Below the pieces are notes generated by a model that saw only the letters and a program-made list of their open reading frames with translations, ran no database searches and was not told where the DNA came from. From Planosporangium sp963837285 (GTDB lineage Bacteria > Actinomycetota > Actinomycetes > Mycobacteriales > Micromonosporaceae), in contig CAWIMS010000001.1 of the NCBI GenBank assembly GCA_963837285.1, forward strand, positions 930,001-994,000: DNA of 64,000 nt, read 5' to 3'. A program made the translations under genes and the position numbers. Below, piece after piece: positions 25,780-35,152 of this stretch (the stretch's first letter is position 1; every line of letters begins with the position of its first letter).

Positions 25780-26730
25780 ATGAGAATCGGATATTTCCTG
25801 TCCAGCGAGGAGTTCGGGCCGGCCGAGCTGGTTGCGCAGGCCAAGGCCGCCGAGGAGGCCGGATTCGAGGCGCTGTGGATCTCTGATCACTACCACCCGT
25901 GGATGGATGCACAGGGGCAGAGCCCGTTCGTCTGGTCGACCATCGGCGCGCTCAGCCAGGTCTGCTCGTTGCCGGTGACCACGGCGGTGACCTGCCCGAC
26001 CACCCGGATCCATCCGGCCGTACTGGCCCAGGCGGCGGCCACCAGCGCGGTGATGCACCAGGGTCGGTTCACCCTCGGCGTGGGCAGCGGCGAGGCGCTC
26101 AACGAGCACATCCTCGGCGACGCGTGGCCCTCGGCCGACGTCCGGCTGGCGATGCTCGAAGAGGCCGTCGAGGTGATGCGGTCACTGTGGTCGGGCACGT
26201 TCGTCGACCATCAGGGCGAGTACTACGCCGTCGACCACGCCCGCATCTACACGCTGCCCGACCAGCCACCGCCGGTCTACGTGTCCGGCTTCGGGCCGAA
26301 GGCGGTCGATCTCGCCGCGCGGATCGGTGACGGCTTCATCTGCGTCAAGCCCGAGGGTGAGCTGGTCCGGCGCTTCCGCGACAACGGCGGCGGCTCGAAG
26401 CCAGCGCAGGCCGGCTTCAAGGCGTGCTACGCCTCGTCCGAGGAGGAGGGGCTCCGAATGGCGCACGAGAGGTGGCGCAACGAGGGCCTGCCCGGCGAGC
26501 TTGCCCAGGTGCTGCCGTCCCCGCGCCACTTCGAGCAGGCGAGCCAGCTGATCAAGCCGGAGATGCTGAAGGACTCGTTCGCGGCCGGCCCTTCGCCGGA
26601 CCGGCACCTTGCCATGATCGAGCAGTTCGAGAAGGCGGGTTTCGACGAGGTGTACGTGTCGAACATCGGTCCGCACTATCGCCAGTTGTGCGAGCTGTAC
26701 GCGACGCAGGTGTTCCCCCGCCTCCGCTGA
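25780..26730 (+). CDS. F420-dependent LLM-class oxidoreductase
   Basis: A 316-residue luciferase-like TIM-barrel enzyme, close to the group that includes F420-dependent glucose-6-phosphate dehydrogenase. Signature stretches are MRIGYFLSSEEFGP, ALWISDHYHPW, LGVGSGEALNEHILG and VYVSGFGPKAVDLAARIGDG. It should transfer hydride to or from coenzyme F420, made by most actinobacteria; the substrate is unknown. It starts 27 bases after the GH114 gene, possibly as the tail of that transcript, and a family A repeat follows the stop by 8 bases. Confidence 0.9.
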   Translation: MRIGYFLSSEEFGPAELVAQAKAAEEAGFEALWISDHYHPWMDAQGQSPFVWSTIGALSQVCSLPVTTAVTCPTTRIHPAVLAQAAATSAVMHQGRFTLGVGSGEALNEHILGDAWPSADVRLAMLEEAVEVMRSLWSGTFVDHQGEYYAVDHARIYTLPDQPPPVYVSGFGPKAVDLAARIGDGFICVKPEGELVRRFRDNGGGSKPAQAGFKACYASSEEEGLRMAHERWRNEGLPGELAQVLPSPRHFEQASQLIKPEMLKDSFAAGPSPDRHLAMIEQFEKAGFDEVYVSNIGPHYRQLCELYATQVFPRLR

Positions 26731-26738
26731 GCCCGGAT

Positions 26739-26813
26739 GTCCGGCACAACTTTCCGGAAGTTGTGGCCATAGCCGGTGGCTGAGGCCACAACTTCCGGGA
26801 AGTTGTGCCGATC
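26739..26813. repeat. Family A 75-bp palindromic repeat, copy 6
   Basis: It lies between the convergent oxidoreductase and GNAT genes and nearly fills the gap (8 and 3 bases left), as expected of a shared bidirectional terminator. The left end is GTCCGGC; the right end GCCGATC is intact. Confidence 0.92.
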
Positions 26814-26816
26814 TTG

Positions 26817-27821
26817 CTAGGTGGCTGTGTTGAGGCGGCGGAGCAGGTCGTCGACGTCGGCCTCGTACTCGCGCCACTCCCGGTCGGGCTGGAATCCCAG
26901 CTCGTCGTTGACCCGGCGCATCGCCTCGTTCCCGACCGGGTTCCAGGTCTGCACGTCCAGTAGCTGTGGCTCGGCCGCCCGCAGCTCGAACAGCATCCGG
27001 GCCTTCAGCGCCCGACCCAGCCCGTACCCGCGATGGGCCTGCACCACGACGGTGTCGTACTGGTCGGCCCGGGTCGGCCGCTGCGCCGGCACGACCACCT
27101 CGGTCAGGCCGGCCACCGCTCCGGACTGCTCGTGGACGGCGAGCACGACATACGGCTTCAGGCCGCGCGCGTGCAGCGTGGCGAGACTGGCCCGGAGCCG
27201 TTCGCTGTCGTACGAGCTGGGCCGCAGCTCCAGGTCGTCGGCCGGGTTGAGGCGCACCGACGACTTGGCCTTCGCGTACTCCTCGAACATCGACTCGGGC
27301 GGGCCGCCCGGGTGGTATTCGATCCGGTACCCGGAGCCCACGCCCTGCGCCAGGGTGCCCAGCCGCAGCCAATCCACCGTGGACAGGTCGAGCAGGGTGC
27401 GCATCTCGACGAAGGCGCACCGGAACCCCTGCGCCTCGAAGAAGTCGGCGGCCGGCGTGCCACCGATCACCTCGACCCCGATCGACCCGAACGCCTCCAT
27501 ATCGGCCCGCTTCGCCGCCGTCGCGAGCAGGGCGCCGGCCACCCCGTGACGGCGGGCATCCGGGCGGACCAGCAGCTCAAGGACCGCGATGTCACCCACG
27601 AGGAGGATGCTCGTGTATCCCAGCAGGTCGTCACCATCCGCGGCGACCCAGCAGATCCGCCGCTCGTCGGGCATCGTGACCGCCAGGTACTCCCGGAGGG
27701 AGTCGACCCGCCACGGCGGATCTTCCGGCACGTCAGTTGCGATGACCAGGTTGAGCGCGCGCACCGCACCCGCGATCTCGTCAGCGGGAGCGGCCGCGGG
27801 ATCCCACTCACGCACCAGCAC
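26817..27821 (-). CDS. Two-domain GNAT N-acetyltransferase
   Basis: A 334-residue protein with two GNAT folds. The first (about 1-160) has the acetyl-CoA loop PDARRHGVAGALL. The second (about 175-330) has VVVQAHRGYGLGRALKARM and VGNEAMRRVNDELGFQP. The substrate is unknown. Its architecture recalls mycothiol synthase, but I see nothing specific to that enzyme. The GTG start is followed closely by another GTG (codon 3). It is convergent with the F420 oxidoreductase. Confidence 0.85.
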   Translation of the reverse strand: MLVREWDPAAAPADEIAGAVRALNLVIATDVPEDPPWRVDSLREYLAVTMPDERRICWVAADGDDLLGYTSILLVGDIAVLELLVRPDARRHGVAGALLATAAKRADMEAFGSIGVEVIGGTPAADFFEAQGFRCAFVEMRTLLDLSTVDWLRLGTLAQGVGSGYRIEYHPGGPPESMFEEYAKAKSSVRLNPADDLELRPSSYDSERLRASLATLHARGLKPYVVLAVHEQSGAVAGLTEVVVPAQRPTRADQYDTVVVQAHRGYGLGRALKARMLFELRAAEPQLLDVQTWNPVGNEAMRRVNDELGFQPDREWREYEADVDDLLRRLNTAT

Positions 27822-27892
27822 GCGTCACAGCATGCCGATGTTCCTCCCAGGACGGAAGGCTTTAGCGGCGATTAAGTCGGTTGTCCGACCGA

Positions 27893-28972
27893 TCAACGAC
27901 TGCGGACGCCGTAGTCGTTGGCCGCCGCGAAGACATCCTGCGCGTACGCCTGGACGGCGTTGTACGACAGGATCGCCGCCCACCAGTCGCCGGCGACCGA
28001 GAGGTTCCGGTTGCTGGCACACAGGTACTTGGCGGCCGCCAGCGCGGCGTCGTTGATGTCGTTGATGTCGGTCACCCCGTCCCCGTCGGCATCGGCGGCG
28101 TACTGGTTCCAGGTCGACGGGATGAACTGCATCGGGCCGACCGCGCGGTCCCAGACGCGGTCACTGTCGAGGCGGCCGCCGTCGGTGTCGGGCACGGCCG
28201 TGCGCCCGCCGAGCCCGTCCAGGGGCGCCCCGAAGATCGGGGGGAGCGCCTTGCCGTCCGGCGCGAGGGCGGCGTGGTCCGTTCCGTGCGCCGACTCGAC
28301 CTTGCCGATCCCGGCCAGGGTGGTCCACCGGAGTTGGCAGGCCGGCGTGCTGGCGGACTCGGCCAGCTCGGCGTACCCGTACGCCTGCATCGCCGGCAGC
28401 GGGATGCCCAGCTTGGTCGCCAGCGGCGCGGCCCAGGCGGTCAGGTCGGACGGCTTCGTCGCCCCGGTGGCCTGATGGGTCGTGGTGTTCTGCGGCAGCG
28501 CCCCGTTCTCGTCGCCCGGGTCGGTGCCGGGCACCTCGGCCCCGGGCACCTGGGCCGTGTCGGCGTCTGGCGCGGTGGTGTCGAGCAGCGCGAATGCGTG
28601 GTGCGTGCTGGCCGGCAGGCCGGGAATCAGGATGCCGCCGAGGACGACGGAGACCACGACCATCGCGACGATGAGCAGCCCGGGCACGGCCAGCCGTCCC
28701 GCGGGACGCTGTGGCCAGACGGCCACCGCCCGGCCCGCGGCTCCGATCCGCACCCGCGGTTTCGCGGGGACCGCGGCGTGCCGTGGGGTGGGTTGAGGCG
28801 CCGGCTTCGGGGACTCTTCCGGTGTATCGGACGGATCGGGCGTCGGTTCCAGGCGATCGAGGCCCGTCCAGCCCTCGACCGGCCCGTCGACCGGCACCGC
28901 TGATCGCAGCTTCCCCTGTGCCACGCAGTCGAGTATGGCCCATTCGCCCGACGTTGTCGTAGCCGCCGCCAC
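27893..28972 (-). CDS. Lytic murein transglycosylase, membrane-anchored
   Basis: A 359-residue protein. A Pro-rich cytoplasmic region (PVPAK, PAPQPTPR) is followed by one transmembrane helix at about 96-116 and an extracytoplasmic Thr/Asp-rich linker. The C-terminal half is a goose-lysozyme-like transglycosylase with LAGIGKVESAHGTDHA (catalytic Glu), VGPMQFIPSTWNQYA, DADGDGVTDINDINDAALAAAKYLC and ILSYNAVQAYA. It cleaves peptidoglycan with formation of anhydro-muropeptides, probably in growth or sporulation. The DADGDG stretch looks like a calcium-binding loop. The GTG start is uncertain; no strong ribosome site is visible. Confidence 0.88.
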   Translation of the reverse strand: MAAATTTSGEWAILDCVAQGKLRSAVPVDGPVEGWTGLDRLEPTPDPSDTPEESPKPAPQPTPRHAAVPAKPRVRIGAAGRAVAVWPQRPAGRLAVPGLLIVAMVVVSVVLGGILIPGLPASTHHAFALLDTTAPDADTAQVPGAEVPGTDPGDENGALPQNTTTHQATGATKPSDLTAWAAPLATKLGIPLPAMQAYGYAELAESASTPACQLRWTTLAGIGKVESAHGTDHAALAPDGKALPPIFGAPLDGLGGRTAVPDTDGGRLDSDRVWDRAVGPMQFIPSTWNQYAADADGDGVTDINDINDAALAAAKYLCASNRNLSVAGDWWAAILSYNAVQAYAQDVFAAANDYGVRSR

Positions 28973-28977
28973 CCCAA

Positions 28978-29052
28978 GATCGGCACAACTTCCCGGAAGT
29001 CGTTGCCTCAGACCGCATCGGAGACCACGACTTCCGGGAAGTTGTGCCGATC
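28978..29052. repeat. Family A 75-bp palindromic repeat, copy 7
   Basis: It lies between the divergent transglycosylase and FmdB-like genes, so it occupies their promoter region rather than a 3' end. The outer arms GATCGGC/GCCGATC are perfect. Confidence 0.92.
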
Positions 29053-29086
29053 ATCGCGACGGTCAGGGCAGCGGTACGCTGCTGAT

Positions 29087-29305
29087 ATGCCCCGCTACGA
29101 GTACCGCTGCCGCGGCTGCGGCGCCACCTTCGAGGTGAACCGCCCGATGAGCGAAGCCGGCCAGCCGGCCTGCTGCCCCGACGGCCACGATGACACCGTC
29201 AAGCTGCTGTCCACTGTGGCCTTGACCGGGAGTTCCGGGGCCTCGGCACCGTCGAGACCGATGGCCGGCGGTGGCGGCTGCTGCGGCGGAGCCTGCGGTT
29301 GTTGA
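29087..29305 (+). CDS. FmdB-family zinc ribbon protein
   Basis: A 72-residue protein starting MPRYEYRCRGCGATFEV, the FmdB regulatory-domain signature, with metal-binding CRGC and CCPDGH. The Gly/Cys-rich tail (GGGGCCGGACGC) is typical of the actinobacterial form. The function is not established; FmdB was first linked to formamidase expression. The start is the ATG 34 bases after a family A repeat. Confidence 0.88.
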   Translation: MPRYEYRCRGCGATFEVNRPMSEAGQPACCPDGHDDTVKLLSTVALTGSSGASAPSRPMAGGGGCCGGACGC

Positions 29306-29543
29306 TCACAGACAAAGGTTGATCACACTGGGCCGGATAGTCAAAGGATCTCACCTTTACGGCCCACAACCGCTCCGAACGCCCTTCGTTACCCCAGCCG
29401 ACAAGGCCCTCACTCTGGTTGGTCCACTCGGATAAGTGCTGGTTACAACGTTGAGCCGGTGCGACGCCACCCGTTTCTACGATGTGCGCGCGGCGGGTGT
29501 ACGGCAGCATGAGGGCGAACTGGCAGGGGGCGGAGGTTCACGC

Positions 29544-32219
29544 GTGTCGGCACGGAGGCACCTGCCCGACGGGCTGGTGACATTCCTGTTCACCGACATC
29601 GAGGGTTCGACCCGGTTGGCCCAGATGCTCGGTGTGGCATACCGCGCTGTCCTCACCGAGCACCGGCGGGTTCTCCGGGACGCACTGTCCACAGGCGACG
29701 GCACAGAGCTGTTCACCGAGGGCGACTCGCTGTTCGTCGCGTTCGCCGACGCGAGTGCCGCGCTCGGCGCGTGCGCCACCGCGCAGCGCGCCCTGGCCCG
29801 GCACGAATGGCCGGCGCCGCAGGTCCGGCCGCACGTCCGGATGGGCCTGCACACCGGGTACGCACAGCCGGTCAGCGGGGAGTACGCGAGCCCCGAGGTG
29901 CACCGGGCCGCCCGGGTCGCCGCCGCCGCACACGGGGGTCAGGTGCTGTGCTCGCAGGCCACCGCCACCCGCGCGGTCGACCTGCCGGACGGCACGCTGC
30001 TCTGCGACCTCGGCCTGCACCGGCTGCGCGGCTTCGACGGCCGGGAGCGCCTCTTCCAGCTCGTGGCGCCCGGGCTGGAGCAGAACTTCCCCCGGCCGCG
30101 CACGCTCGACTGCGCGCCGCACAACCTGCCGACGCCGATGACATCGTTCGTCGGCCGCGTCGCGGAGCAGGACAAGCTGCGTAACCTGCTGCGGTCGCAC
30201 CGGCTGGTGACCCTCGTCGGCGCGGGTGGGGCCGGCAAGACCCGGCTGGCGGTCGAGGTGACCCGGGAGCTGATCCACGAGTACCCGGATGGGGTTTGGT
30301 TTGTGGATCTCGCCGGGGTGAGCGATCCGCACCTGGTGGGTGTCGCGGTCGCCGGTGCGCTGGGGCTGCGGCCGGAGCCGGGGCGCCCGATCGCGCAGAC
30401 CATCGCCGAGCAGGCCGCCGGCCGCCGGATGCTGCTCCTGCTCGACACCTGCGACGCGTACCTGCCGGCGGCGGCGCCGATCGTCGCCCGGTTGCTCGGT
30501 GGTGGCTCGGAGGCGCGGGTGCTGGCGACCAGCCGGGAGCCGCTGCGGGTGCCGGGCGAGGTGGTCTGGCGGATCCCGCCGCTGTCGGTGTACGCCGGCG
30601 CGGACGGGCGCCCGAGCGACGCGGTGGCGCTGCTGCTCGACCGGGCCACCGACGCGCGCGGCGGTCAGGTGGCCGGTGCCGACGAGATCAGCCAGCTCGA
30701 CCGGGTCGCGACCGCGCTGGAGGGCCTGCCGCTGGCGCTGGAGCTGGCGGCCGCCCGGTTGCGGGTGCTCTCCGCCGGCCAGCTCGCGTCCCGGCTCGAC
30801 GACATGCTCGGCACCCTCGACGCCGGTAGCGGGGCACACCCGCCCGGCGACCGGCACCGCACCATGCAGACGGCACTGAGCTGGTCGTACCGGACCCTCG
30901 ACCCGGCGGCGGCCCGGCTGCTGCGGTGGCTCGCGGTCTTCGCCGGCCCGGTGGAGTTGCCGGCCATCGAGTGGCTGGGCGGCGGCGACCCGCTCGATCC
31001 ACTTGCCACGCTGGTGGACAAGTCTCTGGTACTGGCGCAGCCGCGCGCCGACACCGCGACCTACCGGCTGCTCGACCCGATCCGCGCGTACGCGGCCGGT
31101 GAGCTGCGTGACGTCGGCGAGGAGGCGGCCGCCCGGGACCGGCACGTGGCCTGGTGCCTCGGCCAGGTCCGCGGTGCGCACACCGACGCCGGTGGACGGC
31201 CGGTGACGCTGTCGCTGTACCCGGTCGATCCGTTCGCCGCAGAGCTGCGTGGGGCGCTGAACTGGGCCTCCACCAAGGGCAGTGGCCGGCAGGGGCTGAC
31301 GCTCGCCACCGGGCTCGACCAGTGGTGGCGGGAGCGCGGGCTGGCCCGGGAGGGGCGGTTGTGGCTGTTCCGGCTGTACGAGCGGATCACCGCCAGCGGT
31401 GAGCCGGTCCCGGACACGGAGCTGGCGGTCGCGTACTACGTGCATTCGCTCCAGGCCGGCGCCGATGGCGAGTACATCGAGGAGCTGCGGTTCTCCCAGC
31501 GGGCCGAAGCGGCCGCCCGGCGGGCCGGCGACGTGGGCCTGCTGGCCCGGGTGCTGGCCGGCCGAGGGGCGCCGCTGGTCGACATGGGCCGGATCGAGGA
31601 CGGCGAGCGGGCCTGCCGCGAGGTGATCGCGTGGGCGCGCCGCGAGGGGGTGCCGGCGGACGCGCTGTTCGCCGTGTACACGCTGGCCCAGATCCTGTGG
31701 CGGCGGGGCGCGCTGGACGAGGCGGCCGACCTGCTGGCCAACGCGCGTCCGCTGGAGGCGTCCCGACCGGTCGAGCGCGGCCGGCGTACCGTCGACATGC
31801 TCCTCGGCCTGGTCGCCCTCGCCCGCCGGGACGTCGTCGCGGCGCACGACCACCTGATGGTGGCGCTGCGGTCGCGGATGGGGTACGGCTTCCACTCCCG
31901 GGCCTGCGAGACGCTCAACGCGATCGCGGTGCGCTGCTCGACGGCCGGCGACTCGCTCACCGCCGCCCGGCTGTTCGGGGCGGCGCAGGCGGCGCGGGCC
32001 CGGCTGCGGCTCGCGTCCGGGGCGTTCGGCCCGTACTGGCACGAGCAGCAGGCCGTGGTCCGGGCGGCCCTCGGCGACGTGGTGTTCGACGCGGCGTACG
32101 CGGAAGGCGCGACGCTGAGCCTGGAGGACGCGGTAGCCGTGGCCCTGAACGTGGAGCACCCCGACCTGGCGATGGACTCCGACCGCTTCTCCACGACGGG
32201 TCCCTTGCCGTCGATCTAG
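29544..32219 (+). CDS. Class III nucleotide cyclase / NB-ARC ATPase / TPR regulator
   Basis: An 891-residue signalling protein. Residues about 8-180 form a class III adenylate/guanylate cyclase domain (LFTDIEGSTRL and EGDSLFVAF carry the two metal-binding aspartates). An ATPase domain follows with P-loop VGAGGAGKTRLAVE, MLLLLDTCDAY and ATSREPL, then helical, TPR-like repeats. Mycobacterial relatives end in a LuxR-type DNA-binding domain, but none is seen here. GTG at 29544 was chosen for the GGAGG 7 bases upstream. The last three residues (PSI) and the TAG stop are encoded by a family B repeat, so the gene may have lost or changed its original 3' end. The 238-base gap upstream holds a doubled TTGATCACA. 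Confidence 0.82.
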   Translation: MSARRHLPDGLVTFLFTDIEGSTRLAQMLGVAYRAVLTEHRRVLRDALSTGDGTELFTEGDSLFVAFADASAALGACATAQRALARHEWPAPQVRPHVRMGLHTGYAQPVSGEYASPEVHRAARVAAAAHGGQVLCSQATATRAVDLPDGTLLCDLGLHRLRGFDGRERLFQLVAPGLEQNFPRPRTLDCAPHNLPTPMTSFVGRVAEQDKLRNLLRSHRLVTLVGAGGAGKTRLAVEVTRELIHEYPDGVWFVDLAGVSDPHLVGVAVAGALGLRPEPGRPIAQTIAEQAAGRRMLLLLDTCDAYLPAAAPIVARLLGGGSEARVLATSREPLRVPGEVVWRIPPLSVYAGADGRPSDAVALLLDRATDARGGQVAGADEISQLDRVATALEGLPLALELAAARLRVLSAGQLASRLDDMLGTLDAGSGAHPPGDRHRTMQTALSWSYRTLDPAAARLLRWLAVFAGPVELPAIEWLGGGDPLDPLATLVDKSLVLAQPRADTATYRLLDPIRAYAAGELRDVGEEAAARDRHVAWCLGQVRGAHTDAGGRPVTLSLYPVDPFAAELRGALNWASTKGSGRQGLTLATGLDQWWRERGLAREGRLWLFRLYERITASGEPVPDTELAVAYYVHSLQAGADGEYIEELRFSQRAEAAARRAGDVGLLARVLAGRGAPLVDMGRIEDGERACREVIAWARREGVPADALFAVYTLAQILWRRGALDEAADLLANARPLEASRPVERGRRTVDMLLGLVALARRDVVAAHDHLMVALRSRMGYGFHSRACETLNAIAVRCSTAGDSLTAARLFGAAQAARARLRLASGAFGPYWHEQQAVVRAALGDVVFDAAYAEGATLSLEDAVAVALNVEHPDLAMDSDRFSTTGPLPSI

Positions 32220-32273
32220 GACGAATGGTGGGCGGGTTGCCCGTTTTGTCCCACCATTCTTCCTAGATCGACG
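32209..32273. repeat. Family B 65-bp inverted repeat, copy 2
   Basis: This copy is in the opposite orientation to copies 1 and 3: the arm with the GACGAATGG variant is on the left and that with TTCTTCC on the right. It overlaps the end of the cyclase/NB-ARC gene and supplies its stop codon. It lies between convergent genes. Confidence 0.9.
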
Positions 32274-32283
32274 GCAGTTGGGG

Positions 32284-33315
32284 CTAGAGGATCGTCCAGG
32301 TGTCGCCGGAACCTAGGAGAGCTGTCAGCTCCGACTCGGCATCGCCGGCCAGCTTCGCCTTTGCGGTGTCCACCTGGGCGCGGACCAGGTCGTCGTAGGT
32401 TGGGCGGTCGACCGACCGGTACACGCCGATCGGGGTGTACCGCAGGTCCGCGCGCGGCAGCCGGGACAGCGCGAACGCGTAGTCCGGCTCGGCCTGGGTC
32501 GCGTCGTGCACCATGATCTCGCTCGGGTCGACCTCGGTGGTCTGCCGGACCACCAGCCCGAACGCGCCCGGCGGGTGGGTCACGCAGAACTCGCCGTCCT
32601 TGCCGAACGTGATCGGCTGGCCGTGTTCGAGCCGGATCACGTACTCGTCGCGGGTCGCCGGCTCCTTCAGCGTGTCGAACGCCCCGTCGTTGAAGATGTT
32701 GCAGTTCTGGTAGATCTCCACGAACGCCGACCCCTGGTGCTCGGCTGCCTGGCGCAGCACCGACTGGAGGTGCTTGCGGTCGGAGTCGATGGTGCGGGCG
32801 ACGAACGACGCCTCCGCCCCGAGCGCGAGTGAGATCGGGTTGAACGGCGAATCGGCCGAGCCCACCGGCGTCGACTTCGTGATCTTGCCAAGCTCGGAGG
32901 TCGGCGAGTACTGGCCCTTGGTCAGCCCGTAGATCTTGTTGTTGAACAGCAGGATCTTGAGGTTGACGTTGCGGCGCAGGGCGTGGATCAGGTGGTTGCC
33001 GCCGATCGACAGCGCGTCGCCGTCACCGGTGACCACCCAGACCGAGAGGTCCGGCCGGGACACCGACAGCCCGGTCGCGATCGCCGGCGCGCGACCGTGG
33101 ATCGAGTGCATGCCGTACGTGTTCAGGTAGTACGGGAACCGCGAGGAGCAGCCGATGCCGGACACGAACACGATCCGCTCGCGCGGGATGCCCAGCTCCG
33201 GCAGGAACGACTGCATCGCGGCCAGGATCGCGTAGTCACCGCAGCCGGGGCACCAGCGCACCTCCTGGTCGGACTTGAAGTCCTTCATGGTGAGCTTCAA
33301 CGGTGTCTCAGGCAT
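32284..33315 (-). CDS. korB: 2-oxoacid:ferredoxin oxidoreductase, beta subunit
   Basis: A 343-residue thiamine pyrophosphate-binding subunit. VRWCPGCGDYAILAAMQ and GIGCSSRFPYYL carry cluster/cofactor-site cysteines, and VVTGDGDALSIGGNHLIHALRRN is the TPP motif. With the alpha subunit it forms 2-oxoglutarate (or related) ferredoxin oxidoreductase, KorAB-like, which decarboxylates 2-oxoacids to acyl-CoA and reduces ferredoxin. The start MPETPLKL was chosen; it overlaps the alpha stop by 8 bases. A family B repeat lies just downstream. Confidence 0.93.
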   Translation of the reverse strand: MPETPLKLTMKDFKSDQEVRWCPGCGDYAILAAMQSFLPELGIPRERIVFVSGIGCSSRFPYYLNTYGMHSIHGRAPAIATGLSVSRPDLSVWVVTGDGDALSIGGNHLIHALRRNVNLKILLFNNKIYGLTKGQYSPTSELGKITKSTPVGSADSPFNPISLALGAEASFVARTIDSDRKHLQSVLRQAAEHQGSAFVEIYQNCNIFNDGAFDTLKEPATRDEYVIRLEHGQPITFGKDGEFCVTHPPGAFGLVVRQTTEVDPSEIMVHDATQAEPDYAFALSRLPRADLRYTPIGVYRSVDRPTYDDLVRAQVDTAKAKLAGDAESELTALLGSGDTWTIL

Positions 33316-35152
33316 TCTTGACGACCTCTTCCAGCATGCTCTCCAGCTCGGCGGCGGTGAACGGCAGGCCGCGGACCTGGTTGTACGCGATGGCATCGAT
33401 CAGGAACCGGGACCGGATCACGCTCGCGAGCTGGCCCAGGTTCATCTCCGGGATGACCACCCGGTCGTAGCGCTTCAGCACCTCGCCGAGGTTCTTCGGC
33501 ATCGGGTTGAGGTGGCGCAGGTGCGCCTGGGCGACCGGCAGGCCGCGCTGGCGCAGGGCCCGGCAGGCGGCGCCGATCGGCCCGTATGTGGAGCCCCAGC
33601 CGAGCACCAGCACCCGGGCGTCGGAGTCCGGGTCGTCGACCTCCAGGTCGGGCACGTCGATCGCCTCGATGCGGGCGGCCCGGGTGCGGACCATGAAGTC
33701 GTGGTTGGCCGGGTCGTACGAGATGTCTCCGGTCTTGTCGGCCTTCTCCAGCCCGCCGATGCGGTGCTCCAGCCCGGGGGTGCCCGGAATCGCCCACGGC
33801 CGGGCCAGGGTCGCCGGGTCCCGCAGGTACGGCAGGAAGGCGCCGCCCTCCCCGTTGGGCTGGGAAGCGAACGACACCTGCAGGTCGGGCAGGTCCTCGA
33901 CGGACGGCAGCCGCCAGGGCTCCGACCCGTTGGCGATGTACCCGTCGGAGAGCAGGATCACCGGCGTCCGGTACGTGATGGCGATCCGCGCCGCCTCGAT
34001 CGCCGCGTGGAAGCAGTCGGCCGGCGAGCACGGCGCGACCACCGCCACCGGCGCCTCGCCGTGCCGGCCGAACAGCGCCATGTTGAGGTCGGCCTGCTCG
34101 GTCTTGGTCGGCATGCCGGTCGACGGGCCGGCCCGCTGCACGTCGATGACCAGGAGCGGCAGCTCCAGCGCGACGGCGAGCGAGATCGTCTCACCCTTGA
34201 GCGAGACACCCGGGCCGGACGTGGAGGTCACGCCGAGGGCGCCACCGTACGAGGCGCCGAGCGCCGCACCGGCCGCCGCGATCTCGTCCTCGGCCTGCAT
34301 CGTGGTCACGCCGAACCGCTTGTGCTTGGACAACTCGTGCAGGATGTCGCTGGCCGGGGTGATCGGGTAGGCGCCGAGGAAGATCGGCAGCTTGGCGCGC
34401 ACGCCGGCGGCCACGATGCCCATCGCGAGGGCGGCGTTGCCGGTGACGTTGCGGTACTCGCCGGGAGGCATCTTCGCCGGCTTGACCTCGTACCGGACGG
34501 CGAAGTCCTCGGTGGTCTCGCCGAAGTTGAAGCCCGCCTTGAACGCGGCGATGTTGGCCGCGGCCACCTCCGGACGGGCGGCGAACTTGCGCTCCAGGAA
34601 GCGGATGGTCGACTCGTAGGGCCGCGAGTACATCCAGGAGAGCAGGCCGAGGGCGAACATGTTCTTCGCGCGCTCGGCATCCTTCTTGGAGATCTCGAAG
34701 CTCTCCAACGCACGCACGGTCATCGACGTGAGCCCGACCGGGTGCAGCACGTACCCCTCGAGCGAGCCGTCTTCCAGCGGGTTCGCGGTGTACCCGACCT
34801 TGGTCAGGTTGCGCTTGGTGAACTCGTCGGTGTTGACGATGATGTCGGCGCCCGGCCGCAGATCGCGAAGGTTGGCCTTGAGCGCCGCCGGGTTCATCGC
34901 GACGAGGACGTCGGGTGTATCACCCGGCGTGAGGATATCGAAGTCGGCGAAGTGCACCTGGAAGCTGGACACACCCGGCAGGGTGCCGGCGGGCGCCCGG
35001 ATCTCGGCGGGGAAGTTGGGCAGGGTCGAGATGTCGTTGCCGAGCTGGGCGGTTTCCGAGGTGAACCGGTCGCCGGTGAGCTGCATGCCGTCGCCGGAAT
35101 CCCCGGCGAATCGTATGACCACTCGATCCAGTTGGCGGACCTGTTTGGTCAC
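33308..35152 (-). CDS. korA: 2-oxoacid:ferredoxin oxidoreductase, alpha subunit
   Basis: A 614-residue subunit with the gamma domain fused at the N-terminus (RFAGDSGDGMQLTGDRF, about 14-30) and the alpha domain after about 200 (FLGAYPITPASDILHEL, MQAEDEIAAAGAALGASYGG, TSTSGPGVSLKGE). Length and domain order match the KorA of mycobacteria, part of an oxygen-tolerant KorAB that works beside or in place of 2-oxoglutarate dehydrogenase. The GTG start follows a strong GAGGAGG ribosome site. It is co-transcribed with korB. Confidence 0.94.
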   Translation of the reverse strand: MTKQVRQLDRVVIRFAGDSGDGMQLTGDRFTSETAQLGNDISTLPNFPAEIRAPAGTLPGVSSFQVHFADFDILTPGDTPDVLVAMNPAALKANLRDLRPGADIIVNTDEFTKRNLTKVGYTANPLEDGSLEGYVLHPVGLTSMTVRALESFEISKKDAERAKNMFALGLLSWMYSRPYESTIRFLERKFAARPEVAAANIAAFKAGFNFGETTEDFAVRYEVKPAKMPPGEYRNVTGNAALAMGIVAAGVRAKLPIFLGAYPITPASDILHELSKHKRFGVTTMQAEDEIAAAGAALGASYGGALGVTSTSGPGVSLKGETISLAVALELPLLVIDVQRAGPSTGMPTKTEQADLNMALFGRHGEAPVAVVAPCSPADCFHAAIEAARIAITYRTPVILLSDGYIANGSEPWRLPSVEDLPDLQVSFASQPNGEGGAFLPYLRDPATLARPWAIPGTPGLEHRIGGLEKADKTGDISYDPANHDFMVRTRAARIEAIDVPDLEVDDPDSDARVLVLGWGSTYGPIGAACRALRQRGLPVAQAHLRHLNPMPKNLGEVLKRYDRVVIPEMNLGQLASVIRSRFLIDAIAYNQVRGLPFTAAELESMLEEVVKNA

